DNA of 64,000 nucleotides from an uncultured Eubacterium sp. (GCF_937958975.1 NZ_CALGRE010000045.1:1-64000); one strand, 5' to 3'; counted from the stretch's first letter, positions 9,050 to 19,300 are shown. Notes: generated by a model from the letters alone, not told the origin. Translations and numbers: made by a program.

Positions 9050-10042
9050 TTAATTAGTAAATTTCTTCTTTATTCTTATATCATCACCAAAAATCTTAAA
9101 AGATGTGTAGCTTCCAATTACTCTTGAGAAAATACGCTCTTCGTATTTGTTTTGTAATTCCTCAATAGAAAAATTGGTAGAGATAATCGTAGATTTTTGA
9201 TGTATAAGTCTCTCGTTTAAACAATCAAACAGTGCCGAATCGGTAAAGGAATTACTCATTTCGGTTCCCAGGTCATCGATAATCAGTAAGTCGCATCCCA
9301 ACAGCTCGGTTATACTGATTTGCCGGTAAATGGAACTGTTGTTTTTTTTGAAAGAATAATCTGCCAGTAAGTCAAAAAACTGGACAGAAGATAGGTATAT
9401 TACAGAATATGATTTATCAATCAGTTCCTTTGCAATACAGTTAATAATAAAGGTTTTTCCTGTACCTGCCCTGCCATAGAATAGCAGATTACAGGGCTGT
9501 TTGTCAAAGTTATTTATAAAATAATGACATTGGTCGACAATTCTCTCAATATTCTCCAGAGAAGAAAGACCGGAAATATCATCGATAATATTTTCAGAAT
9601 AGTAATCAAAATTAAAGGTATCAAAGTTTTCTAATGATAAAATCTTATCCAGTTCAGAACGTGAGTATATTAATTTTATTATTTCAGACTTTAGACATTC
9701 ACATGGTTTTCCATGTATGAATCCCGTATCCTGACATAGAGCGCATGTAAAAATTTCATCCAGATAATCAGCTGAATAACCGTGAGATAAAAGTGCTGCC
9801 CTTTTCTTCTCGCTGATAAGGGCGATATCTTCCCTGAGGGAGGCTTTTGCAGATAGCTCGCCGGATAATGCAAGTCTTGTAGCATTTACAGCAGCGGCGG
9901 CGATTTCTTTGTCATATTCGGCAATCGAAGGAATGTTATCATAAACTTCTTTTACACGCTTGTCCATTTCTATTTTATTTTCTAATCTCCGGTTGTTATA
10001 ACTGTTATTTATAATATCGAATTGTTCTCTGGTAAGACCCAT
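9050..10042 (-). CDS. dnaC: DnaC/DnaI-type helicase-loader ATPase
   Basis: A 330-residue AAA+ protein that would load the replicative helicase. Walker A is GRAGTGKT (about residue 189) and Walker B LLIIDDLG (about 248). N-terminal to it is a Cys cluster (CALCQDTG...KPCEC, about 99-115) typical of DnaI zinc-binding modules in Firmicutes. The ribosome site AAGGAG precedes the ATG. It starts 20 bases after the DnaD-like gene, the usual partnership for primosome proteins in Clostridia. IstB of transposons shares this fold, but there is no transposase nearby and the DnaD neighbour settles the assignment. Confidence 0.9.
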   Translation of the reverse strand: MGLTREQFDIINNSYNNRRLENKIEMDKRVKEVYDNIPSIAEYDKEIAAAAVNATRLALSGELSAKASLREDIALISEKKRAALLSHGYSADYLDEIFTCALCQDTGFIHGKPCECLKSEIIKLIYSRSELDKILSLENFDTFNFDYYSENIIDDISGLSSLENIERIVDQCHYFINNFDKQPCNLLFYGRAGTGKTFIINCIAKELIDKSYSVIYLSSVQFFDLLADYSFKKNNSSIYRQISITELLGCDLLIIDDLGTEMSNSFTDSALFDCLNERLIHQKSTIISTNFSIEELQNKYEERIFSRVIGSYTSFKIFGDDIRIKKKFTN

Positions 10043-10062
10043 TAGAGGTATACTCCTTATAT

Positions 10063-11250
10063 TTATTTATTAATATTTGCTGTTTTGTCAAACTTTTGAT
10101 TTTGACTTTCAAGTATCTTTTTTTCAAGCTGATTGTAGTCATAAGTACGCTGTTCAAAAGATTTTATTTTACGTTGTTTTACTGTTTTTTTATTGGACGT
10201 ACCGGATAATGCATGAAAGTTTTTAGCATTTTCCTCTGAGTGAAGCTTGTCCAGCTTTTCAATCGCTTCGAGACAATTGGCATTATTTTTAAACCAGTTC
10301 GTCAGTATTCCATCGGCATACCGAAAACTGGCAGCATGTGTATGTTCCATAGTTCTATTGCATGCCTCTAAAATAATCTCATCAGAAAAACCGTACTTAT
10401 CTGTCCATTTTGAGATGTATAAAACTTCTTTTTTCACGGGTGTTTTTAAAGTTAAGCCAAAAATTTTGTAAATATTTTTATAGATGTCTTTTCGAATTTG
10501 TTCGTTTATTTTAGCATCTTCTATTGTGTAAATTTCTTTTTCTGCATATTCAACTGCTTTTTTTTCAATATAAGAAATCGTTTTATGTCCTTGGGAAATG
10601 CATTTTTCCATTATGTATTCAATAAATTCTGTATCTAATTTTAAACCGTCAAGCATGTAGATAATGCTGTTAATATCGGCAGAATTCAGCATTGTACCTA
10701 AATATGTCTGAGCAAGAAAGGTTAACTGTTCAAATCTCTCGTCACCCGAATAAGATGAAATTTCTCTCGCGGTATATTTCTTTTTTGCCGGAATAATAAT
10801 GCCGGATGCTTCCGGTATCGGGACACAAGAACTTTCTCCTGAGGCGGTTGCAAGAATACTTGAATTTACATCGGAATCAGACAAAATATCGGCAGTAGAA
10901 GTATTTTGTGAAAGTCCTTTTACAAAATAACGGTTTCTGTGCAGAGATTCAAATCTGATACCTGTAATATTTCCTATGCTATCTGATGAAAGTGTCAGAA
11001 GACTTTGGTCCGCCCAGTAATGTAGGGCACGGTTCACATCTGTTTCTAACATATTAAACTTGTCCGCAATATTAGATATAGACAAATCATCATCAGAATC
11101 TCTGTTGATGGTATCGTTGACAAGTCTTAATAAATAAAGATATATTTTTATAAATTCACCGTTGGCCTTTGGCATATATTCATCTAAAAAAACATTTGAA
11201 ATGGAGGTAAAGTCAGCAAAACTACCCCTATCTAAAATTAACCTGCTCAT
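10063..11250 (-). CDS. DnaD-domain primosomal protein
   Basis: A 395-residue protein of the DnaB/DnaD replication-initiation group. The N-terminal third resembles a winged helix (SISNIADKFNMLETDVNRALHYW, split here as SISNIADKF and RALHYWADQ, about 90-120). Two DnaD-like helical segments follow, about 174-245 (AQTYLGTMLNSADINSI) and about 265-325, the second ending YADGILTNWFKNN, which matches the YxxxILxxW signature of DnaD C-terminal domains. The C-terminus is rich in Lys/Gln and probably disordered. It heads the operon with dnaC and prs. It should act in helicase loading at oriC or restart sites. Confidence 0.88.
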   Translation of the reverse strand: MSRLILDRGSFADFTSISNVFLDEYMPKANGEFIKIYLYLLRLVNDTINRDSDDDLSISNIADKFNMLETDVNRALHYWADQSLLTLSSDSIGNITGIRFESLHRNRYFVKGLSQNTSTADILSDSDVNSSILATASGESSCVPIPEASGIIIPAKKKYTAREISSYSGDERFEQLTFLAQTYLGTMLNSADINSIIYMLDGLKLDTEFIEYIMEKCISQGHKTISYIEKKAVEYAEKEIYTIEDAKINEQIRKDIYKNIYKIFGLTLKTPVKKEVLYISKWTDKYGFSDEIILEACNRTMEHTHAASFRYADGILTNWFKNNANCLEAIEKLDKLHSEENAKNFHALSGTSNKKTVKQRKIKSFEQRTYDYNQLEKKILESQNQKFDKTANINK

Positions 11251-11315
11251 AATTTCTCTCCTAATACTTCAATCAAAAGTTTTAATTTCTTAAATCTTCT
11301 TCAAAATACATTTGA

Positions 11316-11343
11316 AGTATAGCATAAAAATGTAAAAACGCAA
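11316..11343 (-). promoter_or_regulatory. Candidate promoter of dnaD-dnaC-prs
   Basis: Minus strand: TTGCGT (11343-11338), 16-base spacer, TATACT (11321-11316). The -10 is good, the -35 only fair. The start codon lies 65 bases downstream with AGGAGA in front of it. Confidence 0.5.
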
Positions 11344-11510
11344 CGTCACAAATTGGGTGAAATGCCCATTATTAAAGGGTTTGTAGGTAATGTTGATAAT
11401 GTTAATAATGATAATAATTCGTGTTCATAATTTGTCGAATTGTGTCAAAGTACCTAGTTTATATAGCAAAACAGTGGTTTCTAAAAAGCATATTTATGTA
11501 AACAAAAAAT
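11344..11510. other. Intergenic DNA upstream of dnaD
   Basis: The 11251-11562 gap holds the dnaD promoter and the murC terminator. Between them is AT-rich DNA with a small TGGG/CCCA hairpin near 11354-11368 and a run of related TTGATAATG/TTAATAATG/ATAATAAT units around 11392-11419. I see no gene or RNA in it. Confidence 0.5.
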
Positions 11511-11550
11511 CCACAAAATTTTGTTCATAGTTATCAACAAAATTTTGTGG
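11504..11550 (-). terminator. Terminator of murC
   Basis: Perfect 15-bp inverted repeat (11511-11525 with 11536-11550, CCACAAAATTTTGTT and complement). On the minus strand it is followed by GATTTTTTG, giving the U tract. It lies 13 bases past the murC stop. The stem is A/T-rich in its middle. Confidence 0.78.
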
Positions 11551-11562
11551 AATGTTAATAAG

Positions 11563-12945
11563 TTAATTTCCAAGAAGGTGTTCTCCGATTTTTACTACAT
11601 CTCCGGCTCCCATTGTTATTAACAAATCGTTATCAGAACAATTTTCCAATAAAAAATTTTCTATCTCGCTAAAACTTGGGAAGTAGAAAACATTTCCGCC
11701 GGATTTTTTCAGCTCATCCATCACGTCTTTGGAACTAATTCCAAGAGTATTTTTTTCTCTTGCCGCATAAATGTCGGCCAAGACAACCGTGTCGGCATCC
11801 TTGAGAGCGTCCGCAAATTCCGGAAGCAGAGCTTTGGTTCTTGTGTATGTATGAGGCTGGAATACCACCCACATCTTTTTGTGTGGATAATGTTTTGCAG
11901 TATTTATAGTGGCTCTAATCTCATCAGGATGGTGGGCGTAATCGTCTATTATGGTAATATTCCCTAATTTGCCTTTGAGCTGAAAGCGTCTGTCTGTTCC
12001 GCCGTATGCTTTCAGACCCGCTAAAATGTCTTTATCACTGATATTCATAAAATGTGCCGCAGCAATGGAAGCAAGAGAATTATATATATTATGTTCTCCT
12101 GTGACGTTGAGAGTTACATGTGTTTTTATTTCACCATTTACAACTAAATCATAGGAGCCTCTCGCATATTCATCATAGGTTATATTGGCAGCGCTGTATA
12201 TGCTTTTTGCAGAATCGGAACCAACAGTAATGATTTTGCATTTTAAACCGTTCGTAAAGTATTCCAGATTATCGATATCACTGTTGATAATAAGTGCACC
12301 GTCTTCAGGAACAAGTTCCGCAAATTTTCTAAAACTATGCCTGATATCATCTAAATCCTTAAAAAAGTCAAGATGGTCTGCCGCGACATTTAAAATAATC
12401 GCCATGTTTGGTTGGAAAGATAGGAAACTGTTGGTATATTCGCATGCTTCTGTTATTAGCTTATCTGAGTGTCCGATTCTTGTATTTCCCTTTATGGCAG
12501 GCATGATTCCGCCTACTAATATAGTCGGGTCTGTATCTGCTTCCAGCATAATTTGTGAAAGCATAGAAGTTGTCGTTGTTTTTCCGTGTGTGCCGGAAAC
12601 ACCAATTGCCATAGGATAGTTTAACATAATCTGTCCGAGAAATTCTGCTCTTGTCAGAAGAGGAATATTCATAGACTTTGCAGTCATCAATTCAGGATTA
12701 TCCTGTTTTACAGCCGCTGTATAAATTAAAACTTCGGTATCGGGAGAAACATTTTCAGGTTTTTGTCCGTAGTAAATAGTGGCTCCCAGGTTAATTAAAT
12801 GCTTTGTGATATCAGATTCCTGTGTATCAGAACCGGTAACGGTAAAACCTCTTGAAATCATTATTTCTGCCAAAGCGCTCATGCTAATTCCACCAATACC
12901 CGTAAAGTGTAATTTAGCAGGAGTGTTAAAATCTAATTCATACAT
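11563..12945 (-). CDS. murC: UDP-N-acetylmuramate--L-alanine ligase
   Basis: Adds L-Ala to UDP-MurNAc, the first peptide step of peptidoglycan precursor synthesis, in the cytoplasm. The 460-residue length is standard. Seen are the N-terminal UDP-binding loop GIGGISMS (residues 16-23), the Mur-ligase ATP loop GTHGKTTTTS (118-127), and the IDDYAHHPDEI motif of the C-terminal domain, typical of MurC/Mpl. A monocistronic unit with its own promoter and terminator. The start is supported by GGAGA nine bases upstream. Mpl is an alternative in the same family, but this organism type lacks it and the gene matches MurC in length and N-terminus. Confidence 0.97.
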   Translation of the reverse strand: MYELDFNTPAKLHFTGIGGISMSALAEIMISRGFTVTGSDTQESDITKHLINLGATIYYGQKPENVSPDTEVLIYTAAVKQDNPELMTAKSMNIPLLTRAEFLGQIMLNYPMAIGVSGTHGKTTTTSMLSQIMLEADTDPTILVGGIMPAIKGNTRIGHSDKLITEACEYTNSFLSFQPNMAIILNVAADHLDFFKDLDDIRHSFRKFAELVPEDGALIINSDIDNLEYFTNGLKCKIITVGSDSAKSIYSAANITYDEYARGSYDLVVNGEIKTHVTLNVTGEHNIYNSLASIAAAHFMNISDKDILAGLKAYGGTDRRFQLKGKLGNITIIDDYAHHPDEIRATINTAKHYPHKKMWVVFQPHTYTRTKALLPEFADALKDADTVVLADIYAAREKNTLGISSKDVMDELKKSGGNVFYFPSFSEIENFLLENCSDNDLLITMGAGDVVKIGEHLLGN

Positions 12946-12979
12946 ATTAATTCTCCAATCTCCATAAAAATCATATCTA

Positions 12980-13008
12980 ATTATACACTCGTTTTTTTAC
13001 TTTTTAAA
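12980..13008 (-). promoter_or_regulatory. Candidate murC promoter
   Basis: Minus strand: TTTAAA (13008-13003), 17-base spacer, TATAAT (12985-12980). Perfect -10 and weak -35, about 35 bases before the start codon. Confidence 0.5.
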
Positions 13009-13242
13009 GATTTTAACGTAAATTTTATTATAAATAAGAATGAAGTTTTTTTTATATTTTATGTTTGATATCTAAAAAAATAGAGATAATATTTAAGGTT
13101 CGATAGATAACAAATATTAATTACAGTTTGATAAAAAGAAAAACTGCTAAAAAGTAACAAAAAAATTGGTTATTTTGCACAATAAAAGACGAAAAATAAA
13201 GAAAAATAGAGAAAAAATAAATAAAAAAAAGAATAAAAATAC
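13009..13242. other. Divergent intergenic region murC/glgC, A-rich
   Basis: The murC-glgC gap (12946-13306, 361 bases) holds both promoters. The stretch between them is extremely A-rich on the + strand (many AAAA/TAAA runs at 13140-13250), which may act as an UP-element-like or bent segment for glgC. No open frame or RNA is apparent. Confidence 0.5.
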
Positions 13243-13262
13243 TTTTATTAAAATCCATTTAA

Positions 13263-13271
13263 TGGTATAAT
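13263..13271 (+). promoter_or_regulatory. Extended -10 promoter of glgC-glgD-spoVG
   Basis: TGGTATAAT is an extended -10 with a perfect TATAAT at 13266-13271. No clear -35 is seen at 17 bases, only the A/T-rich run. The leader to the glgC ATG is about 35 bases and contains GAGGT. Confidence 0.6.
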
Positions 13272-13306
13272 TTTATATACTTAAAATAAGCAGCGAGGTA
13301 AGTGAC

Positions 13307-14578
13307 ATGATTAAAAAAGAAATGATTGCAATGCTGTTGGCGGGTGGACAAGGCAGCCGTCTTGGTGTGCTAACGGCAAAAGTTGCAAAACCGGCAGTTG
13401 CTTTTGGTGGAAAATATAAGATTATAGACTTTCCGCTAAGCAATTGTATTAATTCAGGGGTAGATACGGTAGGCGTACTTACACAGTATCAGCCACTCAG
13501 GCTGAATGACCATATTGGTATTGGTATGCCTTGGGACCTCGACCGAAATATTGGAGGTGTGACAGTTCTCCCACCATACGAAAAAAGTGAGAACACAGAA
13601 TGGTATACAGGTACAGCAAATGCAATTTTCCAAAATTTAAATTATATGGAAACATATAATCCGGATTATATTTTAATTTTATCGGGTGACCATATTTATA
13701 AGATGGATTATGAAGTTATGCTTGATTACCATAAAGCAAACAACGCAGACGTCACGATAGCAGCTATGCCAGTGCCTATCGAGGAGGCTAGCAGATTTGG
13801 TGTCGTTGTTGCTGATGAAAACCATAAAATAACAGAATTTCAGGAAAAGCCGGAACATCCAAAAAGCAATCTTGCGTCTATGGGCATCTATATCTTTAGC
13901 TGGCCGGTACTGAGAGAGGCATTAATTAAACTAAAAGATCAGCCAAACTGCGATTTTGGTATGCATATTATTCCTTATGTTCACGAAGGTGGAAAACGGA
14001 TATTTGCATATGAATACACAGGATATTGGAAGGATGTTGGAACGCTCAAGTCATATTGGGAAGCAAACATGGAATTAATAGATATTATTCCGGAGTTCAA
14101 TTTATACGAAGAATTTTGGAAGATTTATACAAAGAGTGAGGCGCTTCCACCACAGTATGTTTCAGCAGATTCAAAGATTGAGAGAAGTATTGTTTGTAAT
14201 GGGTGTGATGTGAGAGGACAAGTTCTCAATTCAGTTATCAGTGCAAATGTTGATATTGCAGAGGGAGCTGAAGTACATGACTCAATTATTATGCAGGGAT
14301 GTAGAATCGGAAAAGGTACTAAGATTTACAATGCGATTATTGCAGAAAACACTATAATCGGTAAAGACTGTACTATCGGTGTTGGAGATTATGCTGACAG
14401 CCAGTTAAGTCAGAAAATTTATAATTGTGAATTGGCAATTATTGGTGAAAACTCAGTAGTTCCTGATGGAGTGACAATTGGAAAGAATGTTGCCATCTCA
14501 GGAAAGACAGAGATATCGGATTATCCTGAAGGAAAGCTCCCATCAGGTGGCTATATAGTTAAGGCAGGTGAGATTTAA
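13307..14578 (+). CDS. glgC: Glucose-1-phosphate adenylyltransferase, catalytic subunit
   Basis: Makes ADP-glucose for glycogen synthesis. The 423-residue product has the nucleotide loop LAGGQGSRLG (11-20), KPAVAFGGKYKIIDFPLSN, WYTGTANAI, the Asp-containing SGDHIYKMDY, and the sugar-phosphate motif EFQEKP, followed by a left-handed beta-helix C-terminus (SIIMQGCRIG, AIIAENTIIG repeats). The stop TAA overlaps by one base the ATG of glgD, so the two are coupled. Firmicutes with GlgC and GlgD usually need both for full activity. Start supported by GAGGT seven bases upstream. Confidence 0.97.
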   Translation: MIKKEMIAMLLAGGQGSRLGVLTAKVAKPAVAFGGKYKIIDFPLSNCINSGVDTVGVLTQYQPLRLNDHIGIGMPWDLDRNIGGVTVLPPYEKSENTEWYTGTANAIFQNLNYMETYNPDYILILSGDHIYKMDYEVMLDYHKANNADVTIAAMPVPIEEASRFGVVVADENHKITEFQEKPEHPKSNLASMGIYIFSWPVLREALIKLKDQPNCDFGMHIIPYVHEGGKRIFAYEYTGYWKDVGTLKSYWEANMELIDIIPEFNLYEEFWKIYTKSEALPPQYVSADSKIERSIVCNGCDVRGQVLNSVISANVDIAEGAEVHDSIIMQGCRIGKGTKIYNAIIAENTIIGKDCTIGVGDYADSQLSQKIYNCELAIIGENSVVPDGVTIGKNVAISGKTEISDYPEGKLPSGGYIVKAGEI

Positions 14579-15696
14579 TGAGAGCAGTTGGTATAATTTT
14601 AGCAGGCGGAAATAACAGTAAAATGAAAGAACTCTCCAAGAAGAGAGCGGTGGGTGCAATGCCAATAGCAGGAAGTTACAGAGCTATTGATTTCGCACTC
14701 AGTAATATGTCAAACTCCCATATTCAGAAAGTAGCGGTGCTGACTCAGTACAATGCATGGTCTTTAAATGAACATTTAAGTTCATCAAAGTGGTGGGATT
14801 TTGGTAGAAAACAAGGTGGGTTATATGTATTTACCCCGTCTATTACATCTGACAATGGATTCTGGTATAGAGGGACAGCAGATGCAATTGCACAGAATAT
14901 TGCATTTCTAAAAAAGAGCCATGAGCCATATGTAGTGATTGCCTCGGCAGATGCAGTGTATAAAATGGATTATAATAAGGTGCTGGAAAGACATGTTGAA
15001 ACCGGAGCAGATATTACAATAGTATGTAAGGATATGGGAGAAGGAGCGGATGTCACCTCTTTTGGAGTGGTAAGTACAGATAATAACGGAAGGGTAACAG
15101 ATTTTGAGGAAAAACCTCTTAACAATACAAGTGGTTTGATTTCCACAGGTATTTACATCATAAGAAGAAGATTTTTAATACAGCTTTTAGAGCAGTGTAT
15201 CGCAGAGGACAGATATGATTTTGTAAATGACATTATTATTAGAAATAAGAACATAAAGAAAATTTATGTATACAAGTTAGAATCCTACTGGAAAAACATT
15301 GCAAGTGTAAAGAGTTACTATGATACAAATATGGATTTCCTGAAACCGGAAGTGAGAGATTTCTTTTTTAAGCAGTATCCGGATATTTACTCTAAGGTAG
15401 AAGATTTACCACCGGCAAAATATAATCCGGGTTCCAATGTGAAGAATAGTTTGATTTCCAGTGGAAGTATTGTAAATGGAACTGTGGAAGGTTCAGTTAT
15501 TTTTAAGCAGGCATATATTGGAAACAATAGTGTAATTAAAAATTCAATTATTTTAAATGACGTTTATATTGGAGATAATACAGTGATTGAAAATTGTATT
15601 GTCGAGAGTCATAGTACAATAAATCCGGGAGAGCATATAGGTGTTCCCGATGAACTGAAAATAATAAATGAAAGAAATTTCAGATATAGCTTGTAA
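14578..15696 (+). CDS. glgD: GlgD, non-catalytic glucose-1-phosphate adenylyltransferase subunit
   Basis: A 372-residue GlgC paralogue that forms the regulatory partner of GlgC. The fold motifs remain (KRAVGAMPIAGSYRAIDFALSN, WYRGTADAI, ASADAVYKMDY), but the nucleotide loop is changed to LAGGNNSKMKEL, lacking the GSRLG Arg of active enzymes, and the product is about 50 residues shorter than GlgC. This is the usual GlgD pattern. The C-terminus keeps a hexapeptide beta-helix (SVIFKQAYIGNNSVI, SIILNDVYIGDNTVI). It overlaps glgC by one base and is followed 20 bases later by spoVG. Confidence 0.95.
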   Translation: MRAVGIILAGGNNSKMKELSKKRAVGAMPIAGSYRAIDFALSNMSNSHIQKVAVLTQYNAWSLNEHLSSSKWWDFGRKQGGLYVFTPSITSDNGFWYRGTADAIAQNIAFLKKSHEPYVVIASADAVYKMDYNKVLERHVETGADITIVCKDMGEGADVTSFGVVSTDNNGRVTDFEEKPLNNTSGLISTGIYIIRRRFLIQLLEQCIAEDRYDFVNDIIIRNKNIKKIYVYKLESYWKNIASVKSYYDTNMDFLKPEVRDFFFKQYPDIYSKVEDLPPAKYNPGSNVKNSLISSGSIVNGTVEGSVIFKQAYIGNNSVIKNSIILNDVYIGDNTVIENCIVESHSTINPGEHIGVPDELKIINERNFRYSL

Positions 15697-15716
15697 ATTA
15701 GAAAAGGAGTAAATTT

Positions 15717-15998
15717 ATGAATATAACAGACGTAAGAGTTAGGAAGATGACAAAAGAAGGAAAAATGAAGGCGGTTGTTTCAATTACAATTGATGATGAA
15801 TTTGTTGTTCATGATATTAAAGTAGTTGAGGGAGATAAGGGATTGTTTATTGCAATGCCGAGCAGAAAGGCAGCAGATGGTGAATATAGAGATATTGCAC
15901 ATCCTATTAACTCAGGTACCCGCAGTTCTATTCAGAACATTGTTCTCGAAGCTTATGAAAAGGCTTTGTTAGAGCCGGATGTTCCGGTAGAGGCATAG
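15717..15998 (+). CDS. spoVG: SpoVG family RNA/DNA-binding regulator
   Basis: A 93-residue SpoVG protein, complete and of normal length, recognised by the N-terminal MNITDVRVRK, FVVHDIKVVEGDKGLFIAMPS and the conserved DIAHPINSGTR segment. SpoVG is a small site-specific nucleic-acid-binding regulator first known from sporulation septum control. AAAGGAG lies seven bases before the ATG. The 20-base gap after glgD and the lack of a promoter between them suggest glgC-glgD-spoVG is one transcript, ended by the nested hairpin after it. Confidence 0.96.
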   Translation: MNITDVRVRKMTKEGKMKAVVSITIDDEFVVHDIKVVEGDKGLFIAMPSRKAADGEYRDIAHPINSGTRSSIQNIVLEAYEKALLEPDVPVEA

Positions 15999-16027
15999 CC
16001 AAAAAAAGTTTTGAATATTATACACTG

Positions 16028-16091
16028 ATACCGATGGGTGAGGTGTGGCCGACAAAGGGGTCGGCTGCATGTTGCCCATCGGTATTTTTTT
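16028..16091 (+). terminator. Nested two-hairpin terminator after spoVG
   Basis: Outer stem ATACCGATGGG (16028-16038) with CCCATCGGTAT (16075-16085), followed by TTTTTTT. Inside its loop is a second perfect stem GCCGAC (16048-16053) with GTCGGC (16060-16065). The final U tract makes it a Rho-independent terminator. The extra inner stem is unusual. Confidence 0.85.
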
Positions 16092-16228
16092 CATAAAAAC
16101 ATTTTTACATAAAAAATGTAAAATAGCGATAGTTCCTCTTTTTCATTAGAAAACCATTATTTTGTTATGAAATATCTATTAATAAAAATTATAATAATTG
16201 TTGAAAGTGCCTAAAAACATTTTTGATA

Positions 16229-16257
16229 TTGAAAATGTATTGTGCAAAATGTAAAAT
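16229..16257 (+). promoter_or_regulatory. Candidate promoter of the beta-helix surface protein
   Basis: TTGAAA (16229-16234), 17-base spacer, TAAAAT (16252-16257): five of six in each box. The leader to the ATG at 16316 is about 52 bases. The rest of the 15999-16315 gap holds the spoVG terminator and AT-rich DNA with an imperfect ACATTTTT/AAAAATGT repeat near 16098-16118. Confidence 0.55.
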
Positions 16258-16315
16258 AAAAATAGTAAAAATATTATATATTGCACATAAAGCGGTTTTT
16301 AAGGAGGAGAGCAGG

Positions 16316-19300
16316 ATGAGAACGAAGTTAAAAAGGGGATTGTCCTTGTTATTGTCTGTAACAATGATTTGTTCCGGTATTCATTTTACACAAAAGGTAA
16401 ATGCGGTAGAAGGTACCTCGGCATCAATGAGTACAGAAATGATTGATGATTCAATAGAAGAAACGAAAAATGCAAATGTATATTTTGTACAGTCAGCAAC
16501 GAAAAAAATAATTACATTAGATGGAATAGAAAATAATCCTATTGATTGTAGTAACGTTTATGATAAGAATAACATTCCACAGAATGGATTGTTTACAGTA
16601 TATTATGGACAATGGAATGACCTTAGTGTAGTCAATTTTACAAATAATGCTACAAATACCAGTTGGAAAGCGGACAATGATAAGGTTTTTCAGATGGGAA
16701 AGAGAACAAATCCAAGTGGTTGGGAATCGGTTCAGATGAAAGCGCAGGGAGATGGAACAATATCGTTTAAAAGTAGTGCAAACAATGCATATTTTACAGT
16801 CGAGGAAAACAAACTGGCTTTATCTAAATTAAAAGATGGAGACGAGATTTCTCCAAATGAGAAATTTATTCTGTACACAGATACACAGCCAAAGACAGCA
16901 AAAAAGGTGCGTATTTCTAATGTCGCAGGAGATTCGGTCACAGTATTCTGGGAAGGTGTCAGTGAATGTTTGTATTGTGGCTATGAGGTATTGTATGCTA
17001 CATCAGAGCATGGAAGGTATGTCTCATCAGGGCAGACCGCAGAGACAAAAATGGATATTACAGGTCTGGATTTGAACACGAGATATTATTTTAAAGTTCG
17101 TACAATGACGAATAATGAAGGGGGCGTGTATGCGGATAGTAAAATTGCATATGCAACCACATTAAAAGAGTATAAGCCTTCTAAGCCTTTAAATGTAAAT
17201 GTTGTAGAGAAAAATAGTGATTTAGTTGTTTCATGGGATAAGGTGAAAAATGCAAAAAGGTTTAAAGTTTACCGTGCTGTCAGCAGATTTGGCGAGTATA
17301 AGGAGATTGGAGAAACATCAGCAACAACGTTTACAGATAAGAACAGGAATCAGTCAAGATATGGTAATTATTATAAGATAAAAGCATTTAATGATTCCGA
17401 CGTGGGTGAGTTTTCGGAGGCAGGTTCACTGGAAATAAGTATGTTTGGTTTGAATACATATATTTTTAATGACACAGACGACATGAAAAAGGTAAATGAG
17501 GTGACACAGAAAATATATGAAAACCAGCATTATAATCAGTTCGGTCAGGAGAGATATGCACTGGCATATAAACCAGGTAATTACACAGATGCAGGTATTG
17601 TGAATGTTGGGTATTATACACAGATATTGGGGTTGGGAAAGACACCATATGATGTGAGACTGAACAATGTGCATACACCGGCGGCGCTTTCAGGTAATAA
17701 CACAACATGTAATTTCTGGGTTGGAATAGAGAATGTGACAATTGCAGATGTAGAGCAGAATGATTCAGATGCCTGGTTTTGTTTTCAGTGGGGAGTTTCG
17801 CAGGCTTCACCCGCAAGGAGACTAAATGTAGAGAGAAAAACACATCTGCAATGGCTTTGGGAAGGCTGGTGCAGTGGTGGATATATTGCAGACAGTTATT
17901 TTGCAAAACCGGCAGGCTCTTTTTCGCAACAGCAGTATTATTATAGAAATTGTAATTTTAATGGCGGAACTTATGGTGTAAACTGGAATCAGGTCATTCA
18001 GGGAAGTGAAGGTGTAACGGCACAAAACAGTTCTGATAATAGTAATAAGCCATTGGCGGAGGCAGTTTCTCTTAAAAATAATAATGGCGTGACGAACTGG
18101 AACAATAGAGGCTGCACCACGATTATCGGGAAAACACCGGAAATAAGAGAGAAACCGTTTTTGTATTTTGATACGGAACAGGAAAAATATAAAGTGTTTA
18201 TTCCGGCAGAAAGGAAAAATACATCGGGGGTAAGCTGGTCTCAGGAAAATATGGGCGAGGGAACCTCAATTAGTGTAGATAAGTATTTTTATATTGCTAA
18301 TCCGGAAAAGGATACAGCAAAGACAATAAACGAACAACTAGAAAAAGGAAAAAACATTATTTTTCGTCCGGGTGTTTACCATGTCAGTGAACCCATTCAG
18401 GTTAAAAAGGCCAATACAGTGCTTTTAGGAATCGGGGAAGCTACAATTATTCCTGAAAATAATATAGCGGCAATTAAGACATCAGATGTTGGAGGAATTG
18501 CAATTTGCGGATTAATATTGGATGCAGGTAATTATTCAAAAACTCTGCTTACAGTGGGAGACGAAGGATGTAATAAAAATCATGAGGATAACCCGACGGT
18601 TCTCAGCGATGTCATTTATCGTGTAGGGGGAACAGGGCATCTTGGAAGGAGTGACAGTTGTCAGGTAATTAATAGTAATAATGTAATTATCGACCATACA
18701 TGGATTTGGAGAGCAGACCATGGTGATAATACAGGATGGAATGCCAATGTGGCAAAGAACGGTCTTGTGGTTAATGGCGACAATGTGACGGCTTATGGTT
18801 TATTTGTAGAGCATTTTAAAGAATATGATATATTGTGGCGTGGAGAACAGGGAAAAACCTATTTTCTGCAAAATGAAAAATGTTATGACCCACAGAGTCA
18901 GAAAGGCTGGATGAGCCATGATGGACAAAAGAAGGGGTTTGCGGCATATAAAGTTACGAACAATGTCAGAGAACATTATGCAGTAGGCCTTGGCGTTTAT
19001 GATGTATTTATTAATACGAATGGTGCGAGTATTTATCTGGATAGCGCTGTTGAGGTACCAAATAAAGAAAATGTTCTGATTGAAAATGTGTGTATTGTAG
19101 AAATCGCATCGGGAAGTGGACCCAAAGTAGGAATTAATCATATTATCAATGGAACAACAGCAGGAATAAGAACCGGAGCAGAAAATAACGGTGGTTATGC
19201 AATCCAGAGACTTTTAAGTTATAATAATGGTAATTCCATTTCTCTTCCGGACTATTATGTAAGTAAGGACAGCGTTGAGCCACAAATTCAACAGGGGAAG

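Noticed and set aside
9050..10042. IstB-type transposition helper
   Set aside because: No transposase or inverted repeats are near, and the DnaD-domain partner and Cys motif point to a helicase loader.
11526..11540. Possible DnaA box (GTTATCAACA) near dnaD/dnaC
   Set aside because: It differs from TTATCCACA, stands alone, and lies in the loop and arm of the murC terminator, so a replication origin is not supported.
17426..18025. Overlapping minus-strand open frames of 67-146 codons
   Set aside because: They lie antisense inside the beta-helix gene, lack ribosome sites and have His/Ser/Cys-rich sequence typical of shadow frames.
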